Part shown: positions 24,516-37,600 of the stretch, in pieces
Position numbering within the stretch: the stretch's first letter is position 1
How the letters are laid out: the number at the start of each line of letters is the position of its first letter
Source of the DNA: Zygnema circumcarinatum
Lineage: Eukaryota; Streptophyta; Zygnematophyceae; Zygnematales; Zygnemataceae
Direction: 5' to 3'
NCBI GenBank assembly: GCA_037447605.1
Contig: CM074814.1
Coordinates: forward strand, 1,977,345-2,041,344
DNA length: 64,000 bases
Made by a program: the position numbers and the translations under genes
The notes under the pieces: generated by a model
Told to the model about the DNA's origin: nothing
Seen by the model: the letters and a program-made list of their open reading frames with translations, nothing else
The model's database searches: none

Positions 24516-27500
24516 ATGGCGGCGGCAGCTCTCTCTCCCGCGGCGGCTCTGCAGGTTGAGTGTCGTCTGGCCAGTGAGCAGACGCCACGTGTCTCCAGGA
24601 GCCCCTCTGCCTCCCTGCGCCCTTCCCTCCCCGCACGCCTTCACCGCGCAGCCGCCGTTAGCGGCACAGTGGAAGTCCGGAAAGCGACAAACAGGAGACA
24701 GCTCGCAGCACCAGTAGCCATGGCGGCCTCTGTTCTGGAGAAGGCGTCTGCAGAAGCCATGGAGATTGTGGAGGTTGACCTTGGTGACCGCAGTTACCCT
24801 ATTTACATTGGCGCTGGCCTTCTCGACCAAGGGGAACTTTTGCGCCGGTCTGTACCTTAATCCTCCCTCGTTTACTCTTTCAATAGGATGGCGACTAGCG
24901 TGGTACAGTAATCAGACGTCCGTCAGTATGTGGTCTGTTCAGCAGCGCTAATTCGGGGTGCTCGCTATCAGCGGGGCTATCATGCCATATCTTTTTAGTA
25001 AGGTGATGAATGTCTCTTAAATTCATGGAGAAATATGCCTTCAGCTTACAGTATACATTAGACGCTAGAATGCCAGAACATATAGATGAGTTAGTCTACG
25101 GCCAGGTAGATTTTCTCATTTAAACGAGATACTAATTGGAAAAAAAAAACATTCAGCCATGGATCATGTCCTTTACTTGTAGAGCACATTATCTGCGCAT
25201 AGCGACTGCATTCCCCAATTATAGGAGGGACAGTATAGTATTCACTATCCGTGATTCCACGATCCAAGGTCACACATACAGGGGGAGAGAGAGAGGGAGA
25301 GGGAGAACGATAGGGAGAAGAGGAAAAAGAGAGCGAGAGAGAGAGGGAGAGGGGGAGAGTGGGTGAGGGAGAGGGAGAGACGCCGGAGTGAACATAGAAC
25401 CTTAATGGCGGGCTGGGGAGCATAGAGAAATTGCTGGTCTCTTGACATCGAAAAGAAAGTCCGCACATGGCAATGCTCGGCAAAATTGTGGGGGGGCGAG
25501 GAGACCTTCCATTAAAAACAAAGGGAAGAAAGAGCAATAATGAAAGGGCGGCAAGGTTAAGATACCTTAGAAATTAGCATATGAATAGAGTATGGCTAGT
25601 AAGCTATTTCATGATATTGCCAATTCATTTACTTTGTTTGGATTTTTTTCTGTTAATTATATGACTGGGTAAGTCATGCGTGACTTATGAGTAGTGGTTT
25701 GGTTAACTATGGTGTACGGTTGGAACAGTTACGAGAGAAAATGACTTTATGAAAAAGTCAGTTATTAGCCATTTGCCGATCCCTCCAATACCTTTCAGAA
25801 CTTCGCTCGAGACGTTTCTAAAAAAAAAGTCACCCACCCACTCTTTTCAGCTTGCAAGGAGTCAGACGAGATCTCTCTTTGGTACTGAAACCATAGAAAA
25901 GAATAGTGTTGTTGAAGAAGTTCCTCACAGGATGAAGTGTGGCACATGTGGCAGGCATGTGAAGGGCAAAAAGGTTCTCATTGTGACCAATGAAACCATC
26001 GCTCCGTTGTACTTGGAACGCACCATTGCTGCACTTACAGGAGGAGAGAAGGTTTTCGATATCGAGAGCGTCATTCTTCCTGATGGCGAGCAGTACAAAA
26101 ACATGGTATGTCTTCCACGACCGGGGATCTTCCATTCTAAATCATTAGCTTGTAGGACAAATATGGAAGCAAAAGTTACGCGGTCTTTGCTATAGAGAGG
26201 GACCTTCTTCCACACGGCCATTCCATGTTCACTGATAGACTTAGCATTTACCAAATGTTCTTTCGACAAGGTGAATCGGAGGGTGTTGTTGACGTGTGTA
26301 CAAGTGGAAGGGGAGGACAGGAGACCCTTATGATGGTGTTTGACAAAGCTATGGAGACACGACAGGACCGCAAGTCCACCTTCATAGCTCTCGGTGGCGG
26401 AGTCATTGGAGATATGTGTGGCTTTGCTGCTGCCACCTTTGTGCGTGGCGTTAACTTCATCCAGATTCCCACCACCGTGATGTCACAGGTATGCTCATAT
26501 CTCCGCCCCTTGTGATTTTCCATATATTTGGTTGAAATACTTCAATTTGTGCCTCGTTGTCAAGGCGGAACTGTTACATAAGTGAAGAATCACCGCAAGT
26601 GTGAAGGATTGACACAGCAAAGTGTTGTTTGTGAGCCCGTTTAGAGTACCTTCATGTTAAGAGAAGTATATGGGTCCTGGGCAGGTGGATTCATCAGTGG
26701 GAGGCAAGACAGGCGTAAATCATCCGCTGGGAAAGAATATGTTGGGAGCGTTTTACCAGCCACAATGTGTGCTGATTGATACAGAGACTCTTAACACACT
26801 CCCAGACAGAGAGCTCGCTTCTGGTCTTGCTGAAGTCATTAAATATGGCCTGATTCGCGATGCCGAATTCTTCGAGTGGCAGGAAGAGAACATGGACAAG
26901 TTGCTGGCCAGGTAAGACTGCATTCATAAGTGAAGGAGCGAATTTCTACTGAATGTGGTTTGTTCAGGTGGCCGTGAAACCATTGAAGTTGTGCTATTGT
27001 GATGGCACGTTTCGTCTTTCTTTCATATTTGAAATGAGGTGCTGTCTTCTCGCTATCTGTCAAGTTGTATCATAACAATATAGTTGTACTATGGTTGAAT
27101 AGAAAGGAAATAGGCAAGAGTAGGGAAAGAAAGGAAATCAACAGGCAATGAATTACATTCTTGGTGACTTTTTAAGCACGTAGAATTTGTTGTCTAGAAA
27201 CTAACAATGACTTCGACAACTGTATAGCCTCTAACAACAGCACTGAGGAAAGCAGAAATATGATTGCTGCATGTTGGAATCATGGCAAAGGCGGAATGTC
27301 TCTCTCATAGATCGACATAAATCCTAAGTTCGTGAAAAAAGGAGGGTCTAGTTTGAGTGAATATGGCTACTTCCCAAAGGGCCTCCAGTAGCTGCTGTAA
27401 ACTATGATAGACGCATTGAGAACATATGAGGAAGCCTCCTATTTCCATGCAGTGGCCCTCTGCCTGCTGAAGATCAACTTTCAGACCGCAAGACTTAATG

Positions 27501-28813
27501 TCAGAGGAGTTGCAAATTTGGTACAAGCTAGTTAACATAACTGTTGCTTTATCGAAGGGACTGGCAGTCCTTATGCATCTCAAGCAGCAAGTGATGGGTG
27601 ATAACATGTGAGCAGGGATCCGGTATGCACTGCGTATGCCATCAAGCGATCATGTGAGAACAAAGCGGCGGTGGTTGCTGCGGATGAAAAGGAGGGGGGG
27701 CTCCGCGCCACTCTGAATCTTGGCCACACATTTGGTCATGTAAGATTTCTCAACATGGTACTGCTTGAACAGGGAATTGCATGAAAGGGATTCAAGAGAC
27801 TACGACTATGCAAGCAAATTGTAGCTTTGGAGTTTCAGGGTTAAAAGTCTTATTGAGCAGGTCTTCAAGGAGGGATGACGGGAGATTCCAGAATTTGAGT
27901 GCGGTTGTCGTCCGTGTCAGGCTGACACAAAGGGCAGGAAATGGAACTAAAGCCTTCGTTACAGAGTAAAGGAGAATGCATATGCTGTTGTAGCGAACAT
28001 TTTGGTCTTTTAAGTTGGTCAGTTCATTCACTTCCTTACACGTACTGATTGTTTTTGGCAACTGAGTTGGCAGGCTGTTGAGAATGGTATCGGCTACGGT
28101 CAATGGTTGCACGGAGAGGCTGTTGCTGCAGGCACTGTAAGCCCTCCCTCTCTCCCTGAAGAACAAAACAACGTAACAGGGCTCCCCCTTGTCGCCCACT
28201 CTTTTTTCTGGTAGAGAGAGCAATTAACTGAACACACCTGCCTGCTGTTTCTGCTCAGTTTCAATTTCCCCAATGACTCGTCCATCCATTGTATGCATGT
28301 TGGTGCAGGTGATGGCTGCAGATATGTCCTTCCGTCTCGGGTGGATTGATGCCGCTTTGAAGGAGAGAGCCCAGCGCCTCATAGAGAGGGCGCGCTTGCC
28401 GGTAGAACCTCCTCCGGGGATGACCATTGAGAAGTTCAGATCCCTCATGGCTGTAAGTATCGCCATGCTCTCTCCTCCTTTGGTCTATCGAAATCCTTCA
28501 CATGCAGAACAAGCTTTATATTGCAAGGAGAGCTGTTCTTGACGGCTCTCCCCCTTCCTCTCCCCTCTCTCCCCTCCCTCTCCCTCTCCCCCTCCCTTCC
28601 CCCTCGTCCCCGTCCCCCCGTCCCCCCTCCCCCCTCCCCTTCTGTCCCTCGCTTATCCTGTGTTACTGCCGTCAACAGGTGGACAAGAAAGTTGCGGATG
28701 GGCAGCTCCGATTGATCCTTTTGAAGGGCCCTTTGGGCAACTGCACCTTCACAGGCGAATTCGATAGCGCGGCTTTGGATGCCACTCTGGAGGCCTTCTG
28801 CAAGACAAAGTGA
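24516..28813 (+). CDS. DHQS: 3-dehydroquinate synthase, plastid
   Basis: Second enzyme of the shikimate pathway: converts DAHP to 3-dehydroquinate using NAD+ and a divalent metal, in plastids. Exons: 24516-24847, 25955-26105, 26321-26488, 26685-26911, 27616-27739, 28074-28136, 28309-28452, 28679-28813; 447 residues, phases consistent. Residues 1 to about 80 form a Ser/Arg/Ala-rich transit peptide; the enzyme begins at [18 protein letters not shown]-binding [10 protein letters not shown] (from about 186), [12 protein letters not shown], and metal ligands Glu 267 (LAEVIKYG), His 330 (GHTFGH) and His 347 (WLHGEA) are all present. It is a stand-alone AroB-type enzyme, not part of a fungal-type AROM fusion. 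An in-frame Met lies further upstream at 24342, but the intervening residues would be CT-repeat-encoded Ser/Leu, so 24516 is preferred. Confidence 0.95.
25281..25382. repeat. GA-rich tract in DHQ synthase intron 1
   Basis: About 100 bases of GAGAGA/GGGAGA purine sequence on the coding strand within the 1.1-kb first intron. Confidence 0.75.
28548..28650. repeat. Homopyrimidine tract in DHQ synthase last intron
   Basis: About 100 bases of C/T with CCCTCC and CCCCGTCC units on the coding strand, ending about 30 bases before the acceptor of the last exon; it probably acts as an exaggerated polypyrimidine tract. Confidence 0.7.
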
Positions 28814-29754
28814 GGGGTCAATTTCAATGCTTCCCAAACAAATTTCTTTGGATATCATTACATTTTCGGGGTTGTGTTCTTCCGCGGCAGACAGCAAAAG
28901 CTTACTTTAGTGTCATCCGGAGCCGAGGCATCCGGAGCGACTATGATCGATTTCTAGTACCTGTAGTATAGTTGTTTTTTTCTCTATTGTTATCTTAGTG
29001 TATTGAATGACTATGAATTGTATATAATTTCAAATGGGCTCAATTTCCATGTGTTCGCCGAAGTAAAAAGAAATGGTGAGTTGAAATGTCGGCCGATGTA
29101 GTCAAACGTCATTGACTAAAACGTGAGACAGATAACATCAACAAATATTTGAAATTTGGCCCAACAATAACAAGATCTTAACGACTCGTTTCTGCAGTTA
29201 CATTGCAGCTTATAACCAAAGTTAAAACATGTAATTTGTACGGCAGTGATCTGCCGCTATAATACATCAGAAAAGATGACCTCACCTTTCCTTTTCTCTC
29301 CCCATTTGCAACCACCTCTTTCAATCCCTTGCCGTCTTATTCTCCTCTCCTAAAACACATTGCTTTGAATAGTAGAGGCCACCTCTGTGTTCTCCGCCTA
29401 AGGCACAACAATGCTACAAGGATCCGCCGTTCCGTGGACAGCAACCAAACTGGCTCCAAATGTCCACCCCTCCTTGCCTTCGTGGTTTCTCTGTGAAGCC
29501 TATTCTCTTTAGGCGAGCACAGTGAATATCTGGAAGGAATGGAGTGGTTCCAAGCCCCTGCCTGCTTCAAGACAGCTGTTATTGCCAGAGCTGGTAGCAG
29601 CCTCCTCCGCTTAGCCACTCTCTAAACAAAAAGAATCAGGATAGTGCAAATATACATGCACTCCTCAAAATCACAACTGGGTCCCTTTTCACTCCAAGAT
29701 ATTTAAATCCATCAGCTGTAACCCAGAGCTCTATTGGAAGGGCTATAAGTAGCC
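28814..29754. other. Convergent intergenic region, DHQ synthase / GT43-B
   Basis: Contains the two 3' ends facing each other. AT-rich sequence follows the DHQ synthase stop (29000-29280). No gene or repeat recognised. Confidence 0.55.
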
Positions 29755-32700
29755 CTAGCTCCTTGTGGCATTCATGGATGTGGTGGTGGTTGTATTGGGG
29801 TTTGGAATCAAGCGCAAGGGCACGGAAACATCTCTATAACCAAAGGGTATATTACTCGAATAGTTCGCCAGCTTGTAGGCTCGCCTTCGTATCACATATC
29901 TTGGTCTGGCTGACAAGTTCGTATCAGCTACAAAGCCTGATGGTTGAGGCAGATGCCAGTTCAAAGGATAAGGATCAATTTTTCGCGCCTCCATTTTCGT
30001 ATGCCACACAAGCACATCCCGACAGGAATCTGCCAATGGCTCCAACTCTGCCAAAGAGACAACAAGTCTGTCCAGAAAATCTGTCTCAATCCACCTGCAT
30101 GCACCCATATACGCTTCTTAGGTCAGTGTGCGATGCCGTCAAAGCAATCAAACATTTAGCAGCACCTTCAATAAAGAGGGACCTAAAGTAGGGAAGATTC
30201 TTCCACCCTTATGCAGACAAGCAAAGAGAGCCATTAGGAATTCCTGGAATCCCTTGCTCTGGCAAAGCTTTCACAAGACAGGAGCCGTGCATGGAAGCAC
30301 AGCGCACATACTACAAGGACGGCCCTTCAAACTTGCAATTGGACACAAAATAATCCCAATTAAACTATAGGTCACACTAAATACATTCTTTCAAAGCTAG
30401 AATTTTCACGAAATCTGCTCGAATCACAACCACCCATGACGAACAACGCTATCAATGCGACACTCGCCTCTAGTTTTTACCAAATAAGGACAATCTAAGC
30501 CTCTCATCACCAATGACGTTTGTAATAAGGAAGGAGTAGAAGAGGAAAATAAAGTGCTAGAAGGGCCATTGGAAGCAAAAAGTAAATTCCCTTCATTTTC
30601 AGAGCTAGTGACTTACGCAGATCGAGAGTGAAACCGCACGGGATGGTTTGGGCGCCCGGAAAACTTATTCTTGGGGGTCCATAAAAGTTCAGAGCTACAT
30701 TCCCAAACCCATCAAGCCAATCAGGTTAATGTTATACCCAGACCCATATTAAATTAAGTCGGTGAGCACAATAAGAAGCACACATGAGCCAAAAGTATCC
30801 CATATGCAATGAATTACATTTCAGAAAACGGACTGTAACTCTGATCCTCCTCCCACGCAAGATCACACTTTTTCTGCCTTTGAAGGGCTTGTAGCAGTAC
30901 ATACTTGAATGCAAATCCTGCCATGTCGGTGTGATACTTCCGTCCTTGCCCTGGAGGTGTTCTTGCTGCCCACTCAAATGTTTCCCAGCCAATCACGTGC
31001 TCCCATGACAAGTCTTTGCGAACCAAAGGCCGCTCTACAAAGGGTCTGAACTGACGGTTTGGATTGTTCTGCTGTTCGATCCACGACCAGAGAAACCCCA
31101 CCGGCCATACACCAACCTTCCGGATTTTGCGCATTTCTTGAAACAGCTGATTTGTAGCAGCAAACCCACCTCCCCACCCTCACTTTCTGGTCTCAGGCAG
31201 CTGCTCATTCAGTCCACGAAGATGGGACAGCATGCATGTGGAAACGGCGGGCAGCATTTCATCATGATTCCTGATTGCTGATAGAGGAGGAATGCAAGAT
31301 TGGACATACAGTAACACAAGTTTCACATCTGGGACTAATTTTCTCAACTTGCTCCTGCGTGTGAAGCAGAAGGGTCGAACACACCTCAGATTGCTATGAA
31401 TTTCCGCATGCTGAATGCAGGCCAATGATCTTGGGAAAAAGCCCTTAAAATGAAAAGGATTGCGCAGTGGCAAGGGCACCTGTGGACTATAGACGTTGTC
31501 ATCATCCATGAAATAAACGACACCAGAAATCTGGTTTGTCTCAATGTATTCAATTGCCGCATTTCGTTGGATCACTCCTCGGCTTTGAGCATGATTCTCA
31601 TGCTGCAAGGGAAAGCAGGCACAGTTTTTAGGATACAGACTTAGCTGGAAGCAAGGGAGTTGCGTAAAAATATCAAATCATTGCCTTTCAAGAAATCAGA
31701 AGTGGCTAGCTAACAAGCCATTTGCTGCAACCAACCTCCAGACGAAAATAAGCAGAGATATCCAGAAGTGACCCGTAACCCGAAAATAGGAACTGAATTC
31801 GACGAAAAAAAAACAAATGCTCCCTATTGATGTCAGGTAAGTAAGAATGGTCAGACAGTCCCCCGCTCACATTACACACAGCAGACCAAACTCAGCTGAG
31901 GATAGAGCTATATTGTGAAATACTCAGACTAGCTCTGTGAAATTATAGATCCCATGCTAATGAAACAATCATTTGCACATGCTGTCCTTGAAAGCGACGG
32001 CACATCTCGTGCAGGGAGACTCCTATAATGCCAGGTTTTTTGTTTGCGGAGCCCCTGATGCATCTGCCTAGCTATGAAGAGATAAAAGATGGAAAGAACA
32101 ACTATGATGAGAGAAAAGTACTCCACGCTCAATCAACTCTACATCAATGAGTTCGCGGCATCTAATAGGCTCAATCTCTATACGAAAATCCTGACTATTG
32201 TTAAGTGGGTAGCCAAGCTCCTATACTTCAAACGGATGTATGAGAGAGGAAATTTGGATCTCCGAATAAAGTAGCCTCGCACACCGACCCCACATTTGGT
32301 TGACCATCACATGGTGGGAAATAGCTTCAATTCCACCGATTGTTTAAAAAAAAAAAGGTCAACTTTATCTATACGAATCAATTATTTCCAATTCATCAAG
32401 AAACGGACCTAGGGAAGATTTGCTTTAAAATAAATCTCAAATAGTGTTTCAATCTCAGAACAAGTCCGGGTAATCACTTGGATCTGCTAAAAATTACATA
32501 TGGGATCGTTACGTTCAGATCCTCATTTATCTTACCAAAAACCTCCAGTTTGAATGCGGATTTAAATGATTTTTTTCAAAGCGCTTACCCGCAATTTGGA
32601 GGCAATGTGGGTGTAATTCACGGTTGTGCACATAGGAAAAGAACCGACGTGAATGCAGTTGCCGGCTGTCCTCTCAAGAAGCAACGCCGTCTCCTCTGTC

Positions 32701-33393
32701 TGTAAGGATTACAATTGGACAAGAAGATGTCAATTCAATTCCTTCAAACTCTCGTTCGAGTACCCTTCCGTTGTCATAGAATTCGTCCAAAACCTCGTTA
32801 AAGTCACAATACAAACAGGGGCTCTGAATCATTCTGTCTCGAGAGAAGGCAAGCAACCGGATGCTGAGAAGTGCAGTGCCAATTCATATGGTGCGAAAGG
32901 CAGCTCCTTTCACCTTGGCCTCCGCCTCCACCACGATCCAAAGCAGGGGAGGCGGCACCACGCGCAGCACATTGACCATCTGCACAAAGTGAGGTGCCTG
33001 CGCTGCGCGCACATACGTCGGAGTTACTGCAATTATCAGCCTCCTCTCTTCAACCGCAACAGCCGGATTAGATATCGCCGGCCGCATCACATCAGCAGCT
33101 TGCTTGTAAGATTCAGCATCGGCTGCAGCAGGAGGAGCACTGGCGTCAAATAGGGAAGCGAGCGGGAAAGCCAGCAAGCGCAGCCTGCTCGACGAGCCGC
33201 AGTCCTCGGCAGTATGGGGCGGGAGCTTGTCGCCAGAGCAGGGCACAAAGGCGGAGCGTTCTAAGTGAATGAAGGAGAAGGCGAAAGCTCCCGCAGCTAG
33301 CAAGAGCAGGAGGTAGAGCAGGCGGCAGTAAGCCCCCCCCGGGCGGCTGCGCCGAGAGGGGCCTCCCCGTGGCTTCTCCTCGGGCCCATTCAT
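29755..33393 (-). CDS. GT43 family glycosyltransferase B (IRX9/IRX14-like)
   Basis: Paralogue of the GT43 at 6627-9977; Golgi type II membrane enzyme, xylan-related by family. Exons, 5' to 3' on the minus strand: 33393-32914, 32699-32589, 31602-31480, 31146-30905, 30694-30617, 30094-29755; 457 residues. Exons 2, 3 and 5 have the same lengths as in paralogue A (111, 123 and 78 nt) and all intron phases match. Anchor at about 21-42 after a basic, Pro/Gly-rich cytosolic tail; IIAVTPTYVRAAQ; VVPPPLLWIVVE; DxD in YFMDDDNVYSP (Asp 230-232); VGVWPVGFLW; GWETFEW; SELLWTP; RWIETDFLDRL. The last 15 residues are Thr/Asn-rich. The last intron's acceptor is CAG followed by G, giving a split Ala codon as in A. 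Confidence 0.9.
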
Positions 33394-33447
33394 CTCATGT
33401 CCGACGGCTCCTCTTCCCCCGCCTCTGTGCCTCTGCGCCTCTGCGCC

Positions 33448-33655
33448 TTTGAGCCCTCACTCCCTCCCTCCCCCTCCCTCCCTCCCCCTGCTAGCGCCCT
33501 GTAACAGCAGCAGCAGAAGGTCCCGTCGCAGGCGCGTCTCCCCTCGGCCCCCCCGCCATGGCCCGCCCGTCGCCCCTCACCCTCTGTCCCCCTCTCCTCT
33601 CCCTATCTCCTCACCCTCGCCTCCCCTCTCCTCTCACTCTCCCTCCCTCCCGCGA
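33448..33655. repeat. Homopyrimidine tract upstream of GT43-B
   Basis: CCCTCC- and CTCTCC-rich on the plus strand, so purine-rich on the GT43-B coding strand; starts about 55 bases before its start codon. Confidence 0.7.
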
Positions 33656-33726
33656 CAAAACGGGCGGAGTGCGATTGGTCGTCCGTTCGAACTTCTAATG
33701 ACTTCCCGAGGCGCACGGCGCCGTTC

Positions 33727-33755
33727 GTACAGTAAGGCACCATACGGGGGTACGG
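33727..33755. promoter_or_regulatory. GTAC pair, GT43-B promoter
   Basis: TTCGTACAG at 33727 and GGGTACGGACGG at 33750, roughly 335-360 bp before the GT43-B start codon, in the divergent region shared with the Toc75 paralogue. Confidence 0.3.
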
Positions 33756-33799
33756 ACGGCATGGCTGGCTCCGGCGTGCTGCGAGGTCTAAATCTGGTT

Positions 33800-34060
33800 A
33801 ATCATCTGACTAATTGACTGACTGACTAGCTGACTGGATGGATTCTTGCTGACTGGTTAACTAACTGACTGACTGACGTAAAGACTCAGTGATTGACTGA
33901 CTGGCTGGTTTATTAACTGACGTAAAGACAGACTGACTGACTAAAAAACTGACTAACTAACTGACTGACTGATAGACTGACTAGCTGGTATAACTAGCTA
34001 AATAACTGACTGATTGGCTGACTGGCTTGAGCCTTTAGGTGACTAGCTTTCTGGTTCAGT
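33800..34060. repeat. Degenerate CTGA/GACT repeat
   Basis: About 260 bases of GACTGACTGACT/AACTAACTGACT with interspersed GACGTAAAGAC units (two near-identical copies at about 33877 and 33918). It separates the two divergent promoters. Confidence 0.85.
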
Positions 34061-34090
34061 CAGGCGTGCTCGCCCCCACGCTTGTATTCC

Positions 34091-34151
34091 GTACATGTTT
34101 CGTACGGTAAGCCATTTTCGTACGGTGGTGCGCTGTAGGGTGAGTGTACGG
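34091..34151. promoter_or_regulatory. GTAC(GG) cluster, Toc75-like paralogue promoter
   Basis: GTAC cores at 34091, 34102, 34120 and 34146 (spacing 11, 18 and 26), three of them as GTACGG. They precede a GGGAGG tract (34183-34206) and the probable 5' leader of the downstream gene. Confidence 0.4.
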
Positions 34152-34677
34152 ACAGTGGTCTGTGTGCCTTGAGCTTGGCGAGGCGCGAGGGAGGGAGGGA
34201 GGGAGGCCATGGCGGGCCCGCCCGCGCTGGGCCTTCTGCCGGGGCGGGCCGCCGCCGGGCGGTGCGCGTGGGCCGTGGGTCCGCTGGGGGGCAGAGGCCC
34301 GCGCTGGTGCGTGGGAGGGTTGTTCTGTTAGGGTTTGCGAGGAGCATGGAGGGATGACTTTTTTGTATTGGATATGCAAGTTTTAATGAGCGCCTTTTTC
34401 GCAGCTGTTTTTTCTTCTGGCTTGTTGTTGCGCATTTGTGATTGCAGTCCTCAAGCCATTGAGTTTTTGGCAAGCATGTTTGACAATTGTAGGAGCCTTC
34501 AAGCATGTGTTACCGTGACTGATGTGGACTGGGCGAGATATGTTTGAAAGAAGGTTGCGGTCATGTCCTTCTTTCTGTATAGGACGAAATTGACTAGTGT
34601 GTCCATCATATGGAAATTCAAAGCTTGCTAAGTCTCTGTCTAACTTCCCCCCCTTCATTTTCTTACGCAGGTCTGTT

Positions 34678-37600
34678 ATGCCGGGCTTCTTGCAAGTATC
34701 CACTACATTACCAAGGCTTTCCACTTCTCTCCTTAAGGACGCATCATTACTTGACATCACGCGAGCAAGCAGCATGCTGCCTCCAGTTAGCTGCAAGAAG
34801 CACTATTCCAGGCCGGCCCTTGCAAGAGGTCCCGCTTGCAAAAAACGCTCTTTTCTTAGACGATTCTTCCTTCAGTATCTAGGAATAGCAACTGCCGCTC
34901 TCTTGAATACAGCCTTAGGATGGTTTCCCAGAGGACTGGGACGCAGTGTCGGGCCATATAGGAAAGGCTGCCGAGGATTCGGGAGAGGCGGAGGTGGAAG
35001 TGGAGGTGGTGGTGGAGGTGGGGGTAGAGGTAGAGGAGCGAGTAGTGGAGGTAGTGGTGGTAGTGGAGACGAGCCAGGGTGGTATGAAATGGGGACGAGA
35101 CAGTTTGGGTTTGAAGTGAAAGGGCAGTCTGAATGGGAGAGGTCTAAAGACCACTTGTCATTGCTGACTGAAACCCTCGTGTTGGGGCCCCAGATAGCTC
35201 AAGCTGCCCCTTCCATCATGCTTGCTCATCAGTTGGATCCAGCCGAGTATTACAAGTGCATAGAGGTTGAGGTGAGGGTAACAGAAGACAGTAGCCCAGA
35301 CTTGAAATCGAGAGTGAAGCAGATGCTATCTGTTGAAGCAGGCAAGGAGTTTGATCAAGGGGATCTACTCTATGACGAGGCTTCATTACGGAGGTCTGGA
35401 TGGTTTAAAAAAGTGCAGATTTCTTGTGAAGCTGGAGATGAGGTTAATGTGAAGGTGATAGTTGATTTGGAAGAGGCTGTTTATGCTGGAGCCTCCACAT
35501 GTAGATTTGTTAATGTAGGACTTGAGCAACAGGAAATTAAGCATTGCATGTTGCCGGATTCAGTGCAAATGGAGTTATCGCAAACATTGGCTTCTGCAGA
35601 AAAAGTGGACTTCTGTACAATGAAGGGCATCCAAGAGCAGGTTGAAACCTGGTATCATGGGCGTGGATTTGACCTTGCAAAGGTGCAAAGTTTCGACGGA
35701 TTAGGGAGTGAAGAAGTCATTATCAACCTGGTGGAGGGCGCGATCTCAAAGTAATCATTCCTGCTTGCCACCTGCCTGCTTCGCACTTTACGATTTAAAA
35801 CAATGCAACGCTGGTCTCTTGGCTTCTCGGGAACTGTGTCCGTCCTCCTTTCAATCAGAGTAAGGCATTTAGTACTCATGGATATGGGAGATTCTATCTC
35901 CCCTGTGCAACAAGCTTCACATTTAAACACGGCTATTAGTTGAAATCTCTAGGTCTGCATTCTTGACGTTCCCGTATGCGACTTGCTAGGATGCCCATTC
36001 GACCCTCCTTTTCTTGGCCCAATCCTTCATGTTCCTTCTGTCTATCCAGCATTTTCTTGCCCGCAGCTGTCCTTTCTCTTTGGTTTCTTCTCCTAGAGCC
36101 TCGCTTCTTGTCGTCCCCAAGCCCTAACTCTTTCGCCCTTCCTACTTTCTCCATTCCTCCTATCAGCATAATCAAAATCCTTTGAAGCCTTACACTGAAG
36201 TATGCATGCGCTTTGTTTTGTTGCGAGTTAAAGCTGCAATCCTGGGTGATTTAGCAGTTTATTGAGGTGATTTCCAGCTCAATGTGAAAGAGATATTGCG
36301 GACTCATTATCTAAATATGAGGTTATCTATGAGTTGAGTTTAACGAGCTGGCCATATTGCGACTCATGCAAGTTGAAGCTTCGATTTGGTGTGCATAGTC
36401 GTTTGTTTCCGAGTGAAATATGAAACTTGTTTTCTTTTGTCCAGTAGGTAGAAGACAGGCAAGCAACAGTAATGGAGTGTTCTGTTAGCAACAATGTTGA
36501 GGATAAAGAGGTGCCCATGAAGTCAATACGGGGATAATGAGTGATATGTCACAGTATACTGGCCCAACGGCTGATTTGAGTTCGATTTAGGCTCGTTTCT
36601 GTTACCCTGCGTAAAATATCCTCATGTCTTCTAGGACTTGCTTACCGTCTTGGGTGGCTTTTGCTTTCCATGTGTGTTTGCACTTAAGCCTGCTAATTTA
36701 TAGACTTGGTGGTTTCCACCTTGAAATCTCTGGGGCCGTATGGTTTTGTGCTGTGCCCATTTGCAACTTTTAATTTTATCGTGTAGAGTTACATGCACAC
36801 ATCAAGTGTTTCTGCAGATCCAAAGGCTCAGAAGCATGTGGCAGAGTCTGGGTTATTCTGTTGTCCAGGCGGTATACGTCCAGTGTGTGTTTTCCGCACT
36901 TAACTTTCACGAAAGAATGGACTGGCTCTGTTTGCACATTTTCCATTTCACCTTTCGAAAACCTCTAGCATTGGAACCTTAGTGATTTGAAATGTACTGG
37001 TCTCAGAGTGAATGTGACGTTTGAGGACAAGTTTGGGACGAAGCTCTCCAAAGGCACCCTCAAGCCGGAAGTCATCCTTCAAGAGCTTCCACCCATGGTA
37101 GGCCTCCCTCTGCTAATGTTCAGGATTCAGGTTTCCAGCGGACCGTCAGATGAAGGCAATCAGCCTTTGTCAGAAACAGTCTAGAAGCACCACAAGGAAA
37201 CAAAACATGCATCTAGGGTCGACCTGGTGTGTCTGGACAGCTTAAACAATGGTGATCAAATGGGCTCATGCTCATACTTTTCTTCCCTGAAATGATCAAC
37301 AAACCCTATGCACTAAGTAGTTCTGCAGCGCTTGCACTCTTAGCTAGATGGAGCTTTGAAGCCTCCAGGCTCTAAGAAGTTTATAGTAGTAGACAAGGCC
37401 ATTGAGCACTTTGGATCATTGAAATTGTAGTGTATATGCATGGTGGAATGCCAATTGCTTGTCAAGAAGGATTGTGCTGCTTCGGCCTGAATTTCGTTTT
37501 TGGTTCCCAAATGGGGTGAATGTCCTCGTCTTCATTAGTTTGTTGGAGTTATGTGCATTGAAAAGTGGCAAGAATGAGGCTTTCATCCCGTCATCCTCTC

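Noticed and set aside
34597-34677. N-terminal extension of the Toc75-like protein
   Set aside because: It would start at GTG and the stretch ends in a good splice acceptor (TTACGCAG); the first ATG at 34678 begins the targeting region.
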